Part shown: piece by piece, positions 55,526 through 64,000 of the stretch | Numbering within the stretch: position 1 is the stretch's first letter | Layout: the number at the start of each line of letters is the position of its first letter | Assembly (NCBI RefSeq): GCF_018156225.1 | Contig: NZ_JAGTAR010000027.1 | Location: 1 to 64,000, forward strand | Source of the DNA: Carboxylicivirga sediminis | Lineage (GTDB): Bacteria; Bacteroidota; Bacteroidia; Bacteroidales; Marinilabiliaceae | Direction of reading: 5' to 3' | DNA: 64,000 nucleotides | Translations under genes and position numbers: made by a program | The notes under the pieces: generated by a model | The model's input: the letters and a program-made list of their open reading frames with translations, nothing else | Databases searched by the model: none | What the model was told of the DNA's origin: nothing

Positions 55526-55562
55526 GACCATTTGGTCTAATGTAAAGAATTACATTACTTTG
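55526..55562 (+). promoter_or_regulatory. Promoter and dyads of the nuclease/TonB receptor operon
   Basis: TTTG (55531-55534), exactly 20 bases and TTACTTTG (55555-55562, one mismatch to TAnnTTTG) form a promoter about 140 bases before the first gene. The -33 box is inside the inverted repeat GACCA-TT-TGGTC (55526-55537), and the spacer carries TGTAA-AGAA-TTACA (55541-55554). Two regulator sites on the promoter are therefore likely. The 300-odd bases around it contain nothing else that I can support. Confidence 0.6.
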
Positions 55563-55704
55563 TTACCGACGAAGGGAAAGCTACTTATAAGTGTTTTTGC
55601 TTAGAATAACCTGACCCAAACAGTGGTTTATTCAAGTGCTTGAGCATTTTTTATGTAGATTATGAGATAAAGAATAGTGAACCTACATCTATAATTTAAA
55701 CGCA

Positions 55705-57156
55705 ATGAATAAACCAGTCTATTGGATTTCATGTGCACTCTTTATTCTTAGTTGCTTCGCCTGTGATAAGGACGAGGTAAATAATAAAGAATCAATCAAT
55801 GAAGTCTATTTAAATCTTGACCTTAAAAGTATTAGTGCGTCTGTGTTAGATAATCATCTGATGCAAATCAGCGACGCTGAGGGTGCTGTTGTAAGCGAAT
55901 TTACCGATTTGCAAAACCTGCCTGGTCAAATAGAACTACCAGGTGGCGATTATACTGCTGAAGTGCTCTCGGAAATAACAACTCCCGCATTTGATCAGCC
56001 TTTATATGGCGGTACACAAAACTTCACGGTGACAGATCAAAATACAACATCATTAAGCCTAACACTTACACAATCAAACTTTGGGGTAAAGGTGGTTTAT
56101 GCCGATGATTTTAAAACTGTCAACACTAATTATTCGACAGTCATTAGTAATGAACATGGCTCCTTAAGTTACAGTGATTCAGAAACCCGTTTTGGTTATT
56201 TTGTAGAAGGGCCAATTTCTGTGGTTCTTACCTATACCGATGCTGATGGGATTATCCAAACGGAAGAAAATGTACTGGAAGCAAGTAATCCGTCCATTGC
56301 AGCAGGTACCGCATTGACAATAAAATTTCAGACAAGTGAAGATGCTACCTATACCGGTTATTATGCACAGGCCTCAAATAAAACAGGTCTTGAGTTAAAG
56401 GCTACTTTAGGTGATATCATTTCTGCAGGATATAACGAACGTTCATATGCTGACTTGTGGGAGATCTACAAGGTCTCGGATATAAGAACCGATGGAACTA
56501 TCTGGGATATGTATTCTGATAATCCAACCGGCCCCGAAACATATGTTTACTACCCAGGAGGAGATCAGTGCGGTAACTATTCTGGCGAAGGTGATTGTTA
56601 CAACCGTGAGCACTCGGTGCCTAAAAGCTGGTTTAATGATGCCGCACCAATGTACACCGACATGGTTCACCTGGTGCCTACCGATGGATATGTCAATAGT
56701 AAGCGAAGCAATTATCCTTTTGGAGAAGTAGGCAGTGTTACCTGGACATCGGATAACGGCTGTGTTGTGGGTTCTGCTCGTAACGGTTTGGGATATTCAG
56801 GAACTGTATTTGAACCCATCGATGAGTATAAAGGTGATTTTGCCCGCATCTACTTTTATTTTGTAACGCGTTATGATGATAGAGTGGCCGGATGGAATAG
56901 TGTAATGTTTAGCTCTGATGCTTATGGGTTGGACCAATGGGCTATTACTATGCTTTTGGACTGGAGTGCGAATGATCCGGTGAGTGATAAGGAAAGAGAG
57001 CGAAATGAGCACATTCAGGACTTTCAAAACAACCGTAATCCATATGTCGATCATCCGGAGTTTATAGATAAAATATGGGGACAGTTGAAGTCAAGCCAAA
57101 AACTTAAAAGTGGGGTCGCAGTTCAAGCGGCTGAATTAACCTTATCAGTTAACTAA
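55705..57156 (+). CDS. Surface-type lipoprotein endonuclease I with DUF4493 domain
   Basis: This 483-residue protein has a lipoprotein signal (SCFAC, Cys20) followed by DKDE, a charge pattern like lipoprotein export signals of Bacteroidota. A DUF4493-like domain (about 30-220; TTPAFDQPLYGG) resembles the start of the gene at 61801. The C-terminal part (about 230-455) is an endonuclease I (EndA/NucM, His-Me finger) with NREHSVPKSWF (His303) and DMVHLVPTDGYVNSKRSNYPFG (His322). It should cut DNA or RNA at the cell surface or in the periplasm. Confidence 0.85.
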   Translation: MNKPVYWISCALFILSCFACDKDEVNNKESINEVYLNLDLKSISASVLDNHLMQISDAEGAVVSEFTDLQNLPGQIELPGGDYTAEVLSEITTPAFDQPLYGGTQNFTVTDQNTTSLSLTLTQSNFGVKVVYADDFKTVNTNYSTVISNEHGSLSYSDSETRFGYFVEGPISVVLTYTDADGIIQTEENVLEASNPSIAAGTALTIKFQTSEDATYTGYYAQASNKTGLELKATLGDIISAGYNERSYADLWEIYKVSDIRTDGTIWDMYSDNPTGPETYVYYPGGDQCGNYSGEGDCYNREHSVPKSWFNDAAPMYTDMVHLVPTDGYVNSKRSNYPFGEVGSVTWTSDNGCVVGSARNGLGYSGTVFEPIDEYKGDFARIYFYFVTRYDDRVAGWNSVMFSSDAYGLDQWAITMLLDWSANDPVSDKERERNEHIQDFQNNRNPYVDHPEFIDKIWGQLKSSQKLKSGVAVQAAELTLSVN

Positions 57157-57181
57157 ATCAGAGAAAAAAATCAATCAACTT

Positions 57182-59908
57182 ATGAAGCTACTTTCATTAA
57201 TAGCTCTATGTTGTATCAGCTTTTCGTTAGCAGCGCAAAATGGTGGTTTAAAAGGAGTCATCATTAACGCTGAAACCGGAAATACTGTACAAGGAGCTAC
57301 AATCACTCTACAACAAAGTAATGTTTCATGCACGAGTGATCAGAATGGTGCCTTTGAAATAAAAGGAACAGCTGGTGCAGAAACCTTAATTGTTTCTTCT
57401 TCAACTATACAAACCTTAAACCTTGAAGTTCAGATTCCTTCTTCCAGCATATTTGATCTGGGCAAGATAAAAGTTGAACCAGCTGCTACTTATGTCAATG
57501 CTTTCTTTATTGGCGAAGATGAGATTAATATTGAGGATGATAACGACCAGGTCATTTCTGGCCTTTTGGTCTCATCTGATGATGTATACCTCAGTAATGT
57601 AGGTTTCACATTTAGTCCGATGCGTTTTCGTGTAAGAGGATACGATCAGGAATACACCTCAACATTTATCAATGGGGTTAATTTTAACAGTGCCGAGCGT
57701 GGACGCTTCTTTTACGGAAGTGTTGGTGGCCTGAATGATGTGGTTAAAAACAAAGATGTAGTTAATGGGCTTGAAATGGGTTCATTCAGCTTTGGTAATA
57801 TTGGTGGTGCAACAAACATTAATATGAAGGCACGCAACTATGCACGGGGCGGACGTATTAGTGCCAGTTACACCAATCGGTCATACAATTATAGGGTAAT
57901 CGGCACCTATTCAACCGGATTGATGGATAATGGATGGGCATTTACAGTTTCTGGCTCGCGTCGTTATGCGAAAGAAGGTTACATTGATGGAACATTCTAT
58001 GATGCCTGGTCTTATATGTTGGCTGTTGATAAAGTGCTGAATGACAGGCATAGTATTTCATTCACAACTTTTGGTGCTCCCAGCCAGCGAGGTAGTTCAA
58101 GTGCTTCGTTTCAGGAAGTATATGATATTACCGGCGACAACCTGTACAACCCCAACTGGGGTTATCAGAACGGTAAGAAACGCAATGCACGCGAGACAAA
58201 GTCTTATGAACCAGTAGCTATTTTATCGCATGAGTGGAATATTGGTGAGCAAAGCAAACTGACAACCGGTGTGGCAGCACGTTACAGTATGTATAAGAAA
58301 ACAGCACTAAACTGGTACAAAGCAGAAGATCCTCGTCCTGATTATTATCGTTACCTGCCAAGTTATCAGGAAAATCCTGAAATAGTGGCGATGTACGATA
58401 GCCTTTGGAGAAATGATGTAACGATGCGTCAGATTAACTGGGATAGGATGTATGAAGTCAACAGGTTGAACAACAATGAAAATGATAGGTATGGAACTGA
58501 CAAAGGTGCCAGCTATATGGTTGAAGGCAGAAATAATGATTATATGGAGTTTACCTTCAACTCAACATTTTCAACCGCTATCAATGAACGTTTTAAGCTG
58601 GTTGGTGGCGTTGAGACTCGCCGAACCATTGGGATGCACTACAAAACCGTTGAGGACCTTTTAGGTGGTTCACACTGGTTGGACATTGACCAATTCGCAG
58701 AACGTGATTTTAGTGGTGATTCATACAAATTGCAGAACGACCTGAATAACCCTAATCGTAAAGTGACAGAGGACGATACCTTTGGTTACGATTATGAGAT
58801 GCATGTCACTTCGGCCAATGTCTGGTTTCGCAATGACCATAGCTTCTCAAACTGGGATGTGTATTATGGAGCAAAACTAACCTATACTGGCTTTTACCGC
58901 GAAGGAAATATGCGTAACGGCCGTGCTCCCCTTAATTCATACGGTAAAGGGAAAGAACATCGGTTTGGTGATATTGCCGTTAAAGCTGGTGGTAAATACA
59001 AGCTAAGCGGACGCCATATTCTGGCATTTAATGCAGCTTATGAAACACGAGCTCCGGTGCCTTACAATGCCTACTTGTCTCCCCGCATTAAAGATAATCA
59101 GGTACCAGGTATGGAAAACGGTATTATTCAATCAGGTGATATTGGTTATATCATGAATTTGCCACGATTTAAAGGCCGTGTGACAGGGTATTATACATTG
59201 CTTGATAACCAGATTGAGATTGATAATTATTATCACGACGCCTTTCGCACTTTTATGAATGTGGCCATGACAGGGATTCAAAAAGAATATCGTGGTGTTG
59301 AATTTGGTGCAGAAGCAAAGGTGACGGACCAGATCACATTAACTGCTATAGGTAATGTGGGTGATTATCGTTACACTAATCGTCCTGAAGCAACATTTAG
59401 TTTTGATAACGGAAGCCAACCAGATATCACTGAAACGATTTACTTAAAGAACTTTCATGTGGCAGGTACACCTAGCATTGCGGGAAGTTTAGGTCTGGAT
59501 TATTTCCATCCAAAAATGTGGTTCTTTAACATCAATGGCAACTTCTACGATAAAACCTATCTGGATGTGTCACCAACCAGAAGAACCGAAGCTGCTGTTC
59601 AGTTCCCAACGGATGGCCTGACAGATGAAGAAATTGATGCTAAACTGAGAGAGATTACAGAACAGGAAGAGCTGGGAAGTAAATTCACATTAGACCTTTC
59701 TTTAGGAAAACTTATCTATTTTGAGAATAATAACAGTCTAAGCATTAATGTAATGGTTCAGAATGTGCTGAACAATACTGATATGCGAACAGGTGGTTTT
59801 GAGCAGGGGCGCTTCGATTTTGAAGAGTATAATGTCAATAAATTTCCGCCACGTTATTATTATGCGCAAGGTTTGAACTTCTTTGTAAACCTGGGCTACC
59901 GTTTTTAA
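57182..59908 (+). CDS. TonB-dependent outer-membrane receptor
   Basis: This 908-residue protein has a signal peptide ending LAAQ (about 19), an N-terminal carboxypeptidase-regulatory-like domain (about 23-105; GLKGVIINAETGNTVQGATI), a plug (about 120-235; RFRVRGYDQEYTSTFINGVNFN) and a 22-strand barrel ending in the aromatic FVNLGYRF. No SusD partner is adjacent. Its position between a nuclease and lipoproteins suggests that it imports nucleic-acid fragments or a product of their breakdown. Confidence 0.92.
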   Translation: MKLLSLIALCCISFSLAAQNGGLKGVIINAETGNTVQGATITLQQSNVSCTSDQNGAFEIKGTAGAETLIVSSSTIQTLNLEVQIPSSSIFDLGKIKVEPAATYVNAFFIGEDEINIEDDNDQVISGLLVSSDDVYLSNVGFTFSPMRFRVRGYDQEYTSTFINGVNFNSAERGRFFYGSVGGLNDVVKNKDVVNGLEMGSFSFGNIGGATNINMKARNYARGGRISASYTNRSYNYRVIGTYSTGLMDNGWAFTVSGSRRYAKEGYIDGTFYDAWSYMLAVDKVLNDRHSISFTTFGAPSQRGSSSASFQEVYDITGDNLYNPNWGYQNGKKRNARETKSYEPVAILSHEWNIGEQSKLTTGVAARYSMYKKTALNWYKAEDPRPDYYRYLPSYQENPEIVAMYDSLWRNDVTMRQINWDRMYEVNRLNNNENDRYGTDKGASYMVEGRNNDYMEFTFNSTFSTAINERFKLVGGVETRRTIGMHYKTVEDLLGGSHWLDIDQFAERDFSGDSYKLQNDLNNPNRKVTEDDTFGYDYEMHVTSANVWFRNDHSFSNWDVYYGAKLTYTGFYREGNMRNGRAPLNSYGKGKEHRFGDIAVKAGGKYKLSGRHILAFNAAYETRAPVPYNAYLSPRIKDNQVPGMENGIIQSGDIGYIMNLPRFKGRVTGYYTLLDNQIEIDNYYHDAFRTFMNVAMTGIQKEYRGVEFGAEAKVTDQITLTAIGNVGDYRYTNRPEATFSFDNGSQPDITETIYLKNFHVAGTPSIAGSLGLDYFHPKMWFFNINGNFYDKTYLDVSPTRRTEAAVQFPTDGLTDEEIDAKLREITEQEELGSKFTLDLSLGKLIYFENNNSLSINVMVQNVLNNTDMRTGGFEQGRFDFEEYNVNKFPPRYYYAQGLNFFVNLGYRF

Positions 59909-59942
59909 ATATATCCAAATCAGAACAAGAAAATACAAACAT

Positions 59943-61769
59943 ATGAAACTTAGAAATTATAGCTTATTCGTATTAGCACTGATGCTGGCAGTGTTTACAG
60001 GGTGTGATGAAAGGGATTATGATGTGCCTCCAATTACAGCTCCGGAATATAATGGGCAAGCAACTCATACAATAAAACAATTTAAAGAGCAATTTACAGG
60101 CGACTATCAGGAAATAGACTTTCATGTGGTGATAAGTGGTATTGTAACCGCCAACGATGAGTCGGGTAACCTGTATAAAAAGATGATTATACAGGATGAT
60201 GAACAAGCCATTGAATTATCTATCGACAAAAACAGTATTTATAACACCTTTCGTGTTGGGCAAAAAGTGTTTGTTGAATGTGAAGGTTTATATACTGGTA
60301 AATATGGCGATAAGCAATTGATTGGTTATAAATACCAGAGCAATGGTGAATGGGCCGTTGGCCGTATGCCGGCCGAACTATTTGATTTGCATGTGTTCAG
60401 ACACGACTTTCCTGGCGACAAGCCACTACCTCAGGTGGTGAAGATTGCCGATCTGGACAATTCCATGAAAGATAAATTGGTGACATTTGAGAATGTTAAG
60501 TTCTCAGAAGGTGGGCAGGTTACTTTCGCCGAGCAATCTCAAGGTTCAACATCTCGTGACATTGTTGATGCGGATGGCAAACAAATAATTGCCTATACCA
60601 GTTCCTACGCCAATTTTGCCAACGAAACCTTGCCAGCTGGTTGGGGTAGTTTAACGGGTATCATGTCAAATTTTCGTGGAACCTGGCAGTTGGTTATTCG
60701 TGATACACTGGATATCGGCACTTTTGTGGATGGACCGGATACACCGGTTACCACTGTTGATGAAGATTTTGAAAGTGCTGAAGATTATGATGTGGCAGCT
60801 ATTAATGGTTGGTCGGTTGTTAAGGTGTTGGGCGACCGCAACTGGCAGATAAGAACTTTCTCAGAAAATAATTATGCACAGGCAACAGCGCATAAAGGCA
60901 GTGCTGACGATTATGAATATTGGTTGATTTCACCCCTTATCGATTTTGATAATGCCACTAACAAAACGATGTCCTTTGAAACCGCCAAAGCCAATTGGAA
61001 GAGTACCTCATCATTGGAGGTATATGTGTTAGATAGCAAGGATATTGCCAATGCTAATGTGGAAAAACTAAACGTAACTTTAGCTGGCGAAAGTGATACT
61101 GATAATGCGTTCATTCCTTCAGGCGATGTAGATTTATCAGCCCAAACAGGGCAGAAATACATAGGGTTTAAATATGTAGCCAAGGGTGGAGAAAGCAACT
61201 CAACCACTTTCCGCATCGATAACTTCAAATTTGGTGTAGAGTCAACACCGGTTGAAGACCCTGATCCGGTCACAACCATTAGTGAAGACTTTGAAAGCGG
61301 AACCAATTATGGTTCGGCAGCCATTAACAACTGGACAGTAGCCAAAGTAACAGGCGATCGCGACTGGATAATTCGCGCCTATAACAATAATAATTATGCA
61401 CAAGCCTCAGCACACAATGGTGAATCTGAGGATTACGAATACTGGCTAATTACGCCAGCTATTGATATGGATAATGCCACTAATAAAATCATGTCGTTTG
61501 AATCGGCGCAAGCCTATTGGAAAAGCACGTCTTCATTGGAGGTTTTTGTGATGGATAGTACTGATCCTGCATCGGCCAATGTTGAGAAATTGGATGTAAC
61601 GCTTGCTCAGGAATCCGACACGGAGTTTGCGTATATACCAACTGGCGATGTGGATTTATCGGCCCAAACGGGTATTAAATACATTGGCTTTAAGTACGTG
61701 GCCAAGGGAGGTTCCCAAAACTCTACCACTTTCCAGATTGACAATTTTAAGTTTGGAGTAACCGAATAA
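59943..61769 (+). CDS. DUF5689 lipoprotein with two choice-of-anchor-J modules
   Basis: This 608-residue lipoprotein (Cys21, lipobox FTGC, then DERD) has a DUF5689 OB-fold domain (about 42-260; DFHVVISGIVTANDESGNLYK), which is common in Bacteroidota beside secreted nucleases and resembles nucleic-acid or ligand-binding OB folds. Two tandem modules of about 170 residues (272-440 and 444-608; EDFES---INGW, EYWLISP-IDxDNATNK, YIGFKYVAKGG) follow, of the choice-of-anchor-J/MAM-like fold. Likely surface-exposed and binding. Confidence 0.82.
   Translation: MKLRNYSLFVLALMLAVFTGCDERDYDVPPITAPEYNGQATHTIKQFKEQFTGDYQEIDFHVVISGIVTANDESGNLYKKMIIQDDEQAIELSIDKNSIYNTFRVGQKVFVECEGLYTGKYGDKQLIGYKYQSNGEWAVGRMPAELFDLHVFRHDFPGDKPLPQVVKIADLDNSMKDKLVTFENVKFSEGGQVTFAEQSQGSTSRDIVDADGKQIIAYTSSYANFANETLPAGWGSLTGIMSNFRGTWQLVIRDTLDIGTFVDGPDTPVTTVDEDFESAEDYDVAAINGWSVVKVLGDRNWQIRTFSENNYAQATAHKGSADDYEYWLISPLIDFDNATNKTMSFETAKANWKSTSSLEVYVLDSKDIANANVEKLNVTLAGESDTDNAFIPSGDVDLSAQTGQKYIGFKYVAKGGESNSTTFRIDNFKFGVESTPVEDPDPVTTISEDFESGTNYGSAAINNWTVAKVTGDRDWIIRAYNNNNYAQASAHNGESEDYEYWLITPAIDMDNATNKIMSFESAQAYWKSTSSLEVFVMDSTDPASANVEKLDVTLAQESDTEFAYIPTGDVDLSAQTGIKYIGFKYVAKGGSQNSTTFQIDNFKFGVTE
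60757..61769 (+). repeat. Tandem duplication of the choice-of-anchor-J module
   Basis: Two segments of about 515 bases (from 60757 and 61273) encode very similar modules and agree over long stretches of DNA, for example gataatgccactaa and aaatacat-gg-tt-aa-ta-gt. A third, more diverged copy lies in the next gene (62547-63020). Confidence 0.75.
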
Positions 61770-61800
61770 CTAAAAATACTTTAACTAACAATTAGACCTA

Positions 61801-63522
61801 ATGAAAATGAAAACAAAATTGCTCATGATGGCACTGGGCCTGGCGGTGTTATCGAGCTGTTCAAACATCAAGGAAGATGTATCTGAAACAGGAACACTGG
61901 AAATTAAGTGCGGTTATAATTCTGCGGTCACGCTGAAATCAACAGCAGCTGTTGACCCCAATAGTTTTGTGGCGAAAATTATAAATGGACAGGATGCTGT
62001 AGTGAAGGAATACAATCCCGTATCAAGCGCTCCAGACCAAATTGAGCTGATGGCAGGGTCTTACACTGTTGAAGCCTATTCAGAAGAATTCACTACACCA
62101 GCATTTGATAAACCTGTGTATGGAGGTAGTGTATTGGTAGATGTGGTACCAGGTCAGAACAGAGCAGCCGCCATTAATTGTACGCAAACCAATGCCGGTG
62201 TTAAGTTCTTATGGACAGATGAATTTAAAGCCTCTTTTTCGGAGTATGCAGCAAAGGTAACAATAGCTGATGCATCATTGGATTATCCAAAAACAGAAAC
62301 CAGAACAGGTTATTTTGCACCAGGTGATGTAACAATTGATATTACCATTGGAACTGCGCCAAATGCTGCAACATTCTCAAAGACCATTACACTTAATGCA
62401 CGTGAATTAGTAACAATTAAACCAGTCGCATCGGATGCAGGTTCGGGCACTTTAACTGTAACAATTACTGTTGATACTGATGTGACAGAGCGTGAAGAGG
62501 TATTTGTGATTGGTACTGGTGGGGGAACAACTGCACCAGTAGGTGAGTTGACTGAGGATTGGTCTACTGGTACTGATTTGGGTAGTGCAGCCATAAATGG
62601 TTGGACTGTGGTTAACAGTGATAATGCGGCTGATCGTGCCTGGGTAACCAAAGTTTATAATTCTGAAATATACGCTCAGATGTCCGGCTATCAGGGTTCA
62701 GCAGGTGAATATGAATCATGGTTAATATCACCGGCGATTGATGTAACAGCTGCAACCTATAAAAACTTGAAGTTTGAAACTGCCAAAGCATATTGGGGTG
62801 CTTCAACTACATTGGAGGTGTTTATAATGGATGGAGCAGATCCAAGTACAGCTAATAAGGAGGTATTAACAGCAACTTTGGCTCAAGAATCAGACGCAAA
62901 TCATGCCTGGATACCTTCCGGTACAATTGATCTGTCAAGCTATTCAGGTACACGATATATTGCTTTTAAATATGTGGGTGCGGCTACCACTTTCCGAATG
63001 GATAATTTCCATTTTGGATTTAACCCAAATGATTCGGGTGACACAGGTGGCGATACAGGCGGTTCAACAGGATCAGAAATCTTAGTAGAAGATTTTGCTG
63101 ATGTTACTGGTCCAGCTGATAATCCAACATCTAAGTGGACTGGAAATACAAATTTTCCAATTGTGAATGATAAAGTTTATGCATCTGATGGTATGATTAA
63201 ATTGGGGTCGAGTAGTGATTTAGGTTCAATTGAAAGTAAGACTCTTGATTTATCAGTAAATGGGGGTGCTTTTACAGTTTCATTCAAAGTAAAAGGTTGG
63301 ACGAACGATTATGACAATAAGGTGGTCATTGTTGCTGCTGGTGAGGAAAAAACAATTGATTTTACTAATACTGGCGGGCTAGTTGAAGTTTCTGCAAGTT
63401 TTACAGGCGGTACAGCCAACACTACAATTGTCATTAAAAATGCTTTAAAGACGGATCCTGGATATGAAGGTAAGCCTATGCGTATTTTTGTTGATGATGT
63501 TAAAGTAACAGAGACTAAGTAA
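61801..63522 (+). CDS. DUF4493 / choice-of-anchor-J lipoprotein
   Basis: This 573-residue lipoprotein (Cys20, lipobox LSSC) starts with a DUF4493 domain (about 28-230; TTPAFDKPVYGG) related to that of the nuclease at 55705. A choice-of-anchor-J module (about 248-405) follows, then a Gly/Asp/Thr-rich linker (about 413-428) and a jelly-roll-like C-terminal domain (about 430-573). Two modules are thus shared with neighbours, as if the operon were assembled by shuffling. Function is likely ligand or polymer binding at the surface. Confidence 0.78.
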   Translation: MKMKTKLLMMALGLAVLSSCSNIKEDVSETGTLEIKCGYNSAVTLKSTAAVDPNSFVAKIINGQDAVVKEYNPVSSAPDQIELMAGSYTVEAYSEEFTTPAFDKPVYGGSVLVDVVPGQNRAAAINCTQTNAGVKFLWTDEFKASFSEYAAKVTIADASLDYPKTETRTGYFAPGDVTIDITIGTAPNAATFSKTITLNARELVTIKPVASDAGSGTLTVTITVDTDVTEREEVFVIGTGGGTTAPVGELTEDWSTGTDLGSAAINGWTVVNSDNAADRAWVTKVYNSEIYAQMSGYQGSAGEYESWLISPAIDVTAATYKNLKFETAKAYWGASTTLEVFIMDGADPSTANKEVLTATLAQESDANHAWIPSGTIDLSSYSGTRYIAFKYVGAATTFRMDNFHFGFNPNDSGDTGGDTGGSTGSEILVEDFADVTGPADNPTSKWTGNTNFPIVNDKVYASDGMIKLGSSSDLGSIESKTLDLSVNGGAFTVSFKVKGWTNDYDNKVVIVAAGEEKTIDFTNTGGLVEVSASFTGGTANTTIVIKNALKTDPGYEGKPMRIFVDDVKVTETK

Positions 63523-63540
63523 TAATACTATATTTCAGCT

Positions 63541-63576
63541 GAGGCAGCCTGGTTAGTGAGGTTGCCTCTTCTTTTA
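63541..63576 (+). terminator. Hairpin between the lipoprotein and nuclease genes
   Basis: GAGGCAGCCT pairs with AGGTTGCCTC (one G-T) and a T-rich tail follows. It stands inside the run of co-directional genes, so it may only partly stop transcription. Confidence 0.65.
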
Positions 63577-63592
63577 TAAATGATAACTAATT

Positions 63593-64000
63593 ATGATGTT
63601 CAGGTATCTTCTTTTAATATTTCTGTTAGCTGTATTGGGAACAAATGCCCAAGACAAGAAATATACTGTTTATGGTATGGCGTTTTACAACGTTGAGAAC
63701 TTATTTGATACGGTTAATTCTGATGATACCAATGATGAGGAATTTACACCGGATGGCAGCTATCATTGGAATGAAATGAAGTACGAGAATAAGCTGAAAA
63801 ATATTTCCACTGTCCTCAATCAATTGGGGGGCAAGTATTGCCCGCAGGGGCCGGCTGTTGTGGGTTTGGCTGAGGTGGAGAACCGAAAAGTGCTGGAAGA
63901 CTTGGTGGCCTATGGCAACATTGCTGATAAAAATTACCAGATAGTACATGAGGAGTCACCCGATTACCGAGGTATAGATGTGGCTTTAATATATAATCCT
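63593..64000 (+). CDS. Endonuclease/exonuclease/phosphatase-family protein (partial)
   Basis: The gene runs off the right edge; 136 codons are visible. It starts MMFRYLLLIFLLAVLGTNAQ, a signal peptide, and continues with the EEP signatures AFYNVENLFDTV (metal-binding Asn and the usual N-VENLFD), and VVGLAEVENRKVLEDL with the catalytic Glu. The tail DYRGIDVALIYNP fits the family. Secreted members are nucleases or phosphodiesterases. It lies downstream of a nuclease and a TonB receptor, in keeping with use of external nucleic acid. Confidence 0.88.
   Translation, partial: MMFRYLLLIFLLAVLGTNAQDKKYTVYGMAFYNVENLFDTVNSDDTNDEEFTPDGSYHWNEMKYENKLKNISTVLNQLGGKYCPQGPAVVGLAEVENRKVLEDLVAYGNIADKNYQIVHEESPDYRGIDVALIYNP

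Overview
The window looks like chromosomal DNA of a Bacteroidota bacterium, most likely an anaerobic or facultative Bacteroidales/Marinilabiliales-type lineage (inference). Reasons: promoters of the Bacteroidota form TTG/TTTG-N20-TAnnTTTG, many lipoproteins and outer-membrane barrels of families largely confined to the phylum (DUF5723, DUF5777, DUF5689, DUF4493, HU-related proteins), a BlaI/BlaR1-TonB pair, MutA/MutB methylmalonyl-CoA mutase, and A+T-rich intergenic DNA with strong hairpin terminators. It begins in the 3' part of a 5S rRNA gene, so the left edge is the end of an rRNA operon.

Layout. 1-9.2 kb: 5S rRNA tail, CapA-like metallophosphatase, cmk-ispH, DUF805 protein, an HlyD/TolC export pair without an inner-membrane pump, YwbE, a NUDIX hydrolase, a CNNM/CBS protein overlapping a GGCT-like gene, and MgtC/SapB. 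9.2-13.8 kb: Ntn hydrolase, sugar-phosphate mutarotase and ahpC-ahpF, whose promoter carries a nearly perfect OxyR operator. 14-21.7 kb: GH3-like enzyme, deoxynucleoside kinase, membrane and ankyrin proteins, kbl, PfkB kinase. 21.8-29.3 kb: two identical tRNA-Asn genes, a secreted subtilase, a pair of related barrels (one fused to WG repeats), a flavodoxin-like reductase and blaI-blaR1. 29.3-39.3 kb: thioredoxin-domain lipoprotein, a lipoprotein/DUF5723 pair, a palindrome-rich gap, an HU-like gene with a palindromic operator, a barrel gene between two copies of one hairpin, TPR, RlpA, DUF502, YjbR, YraN and LD-carboxypeptidase genes. 39.5-47.9 kb: metG, unknown genes, a DMT transporter and mutA-mutB split by a four-helix-bundle gene bordered by inverted repeats. 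48-55.3 kb: LRR protein, small barrel, Bcr/CflA transporter, then DUF5777 barrel, cytochrome c and a chemotaxis receptor with its own haem-c motif. 55.5-64 kb: lipoprotein endonuclease I, TonB-dependent receptor, two surface-type lipoproteins and an endonuclease/exonuclease/phosphatase cut by the right edge.

How it fits together. The last block reads as one co-directional operon that could bind and degrade extracellular nucleic acid and import a product; this is the best candidate for a little-described system. The second is a family of imperfect inverted repeats made of short reiterated words, seen in four places, one of which carries the four-helix-bundle gene inside the methylmalonyl-CoA mutase operon. 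The third is the cytochrome c / haem-c chemoreceptor neighbourhood. Most other genes are ordinary housekeeping or envelope genes.
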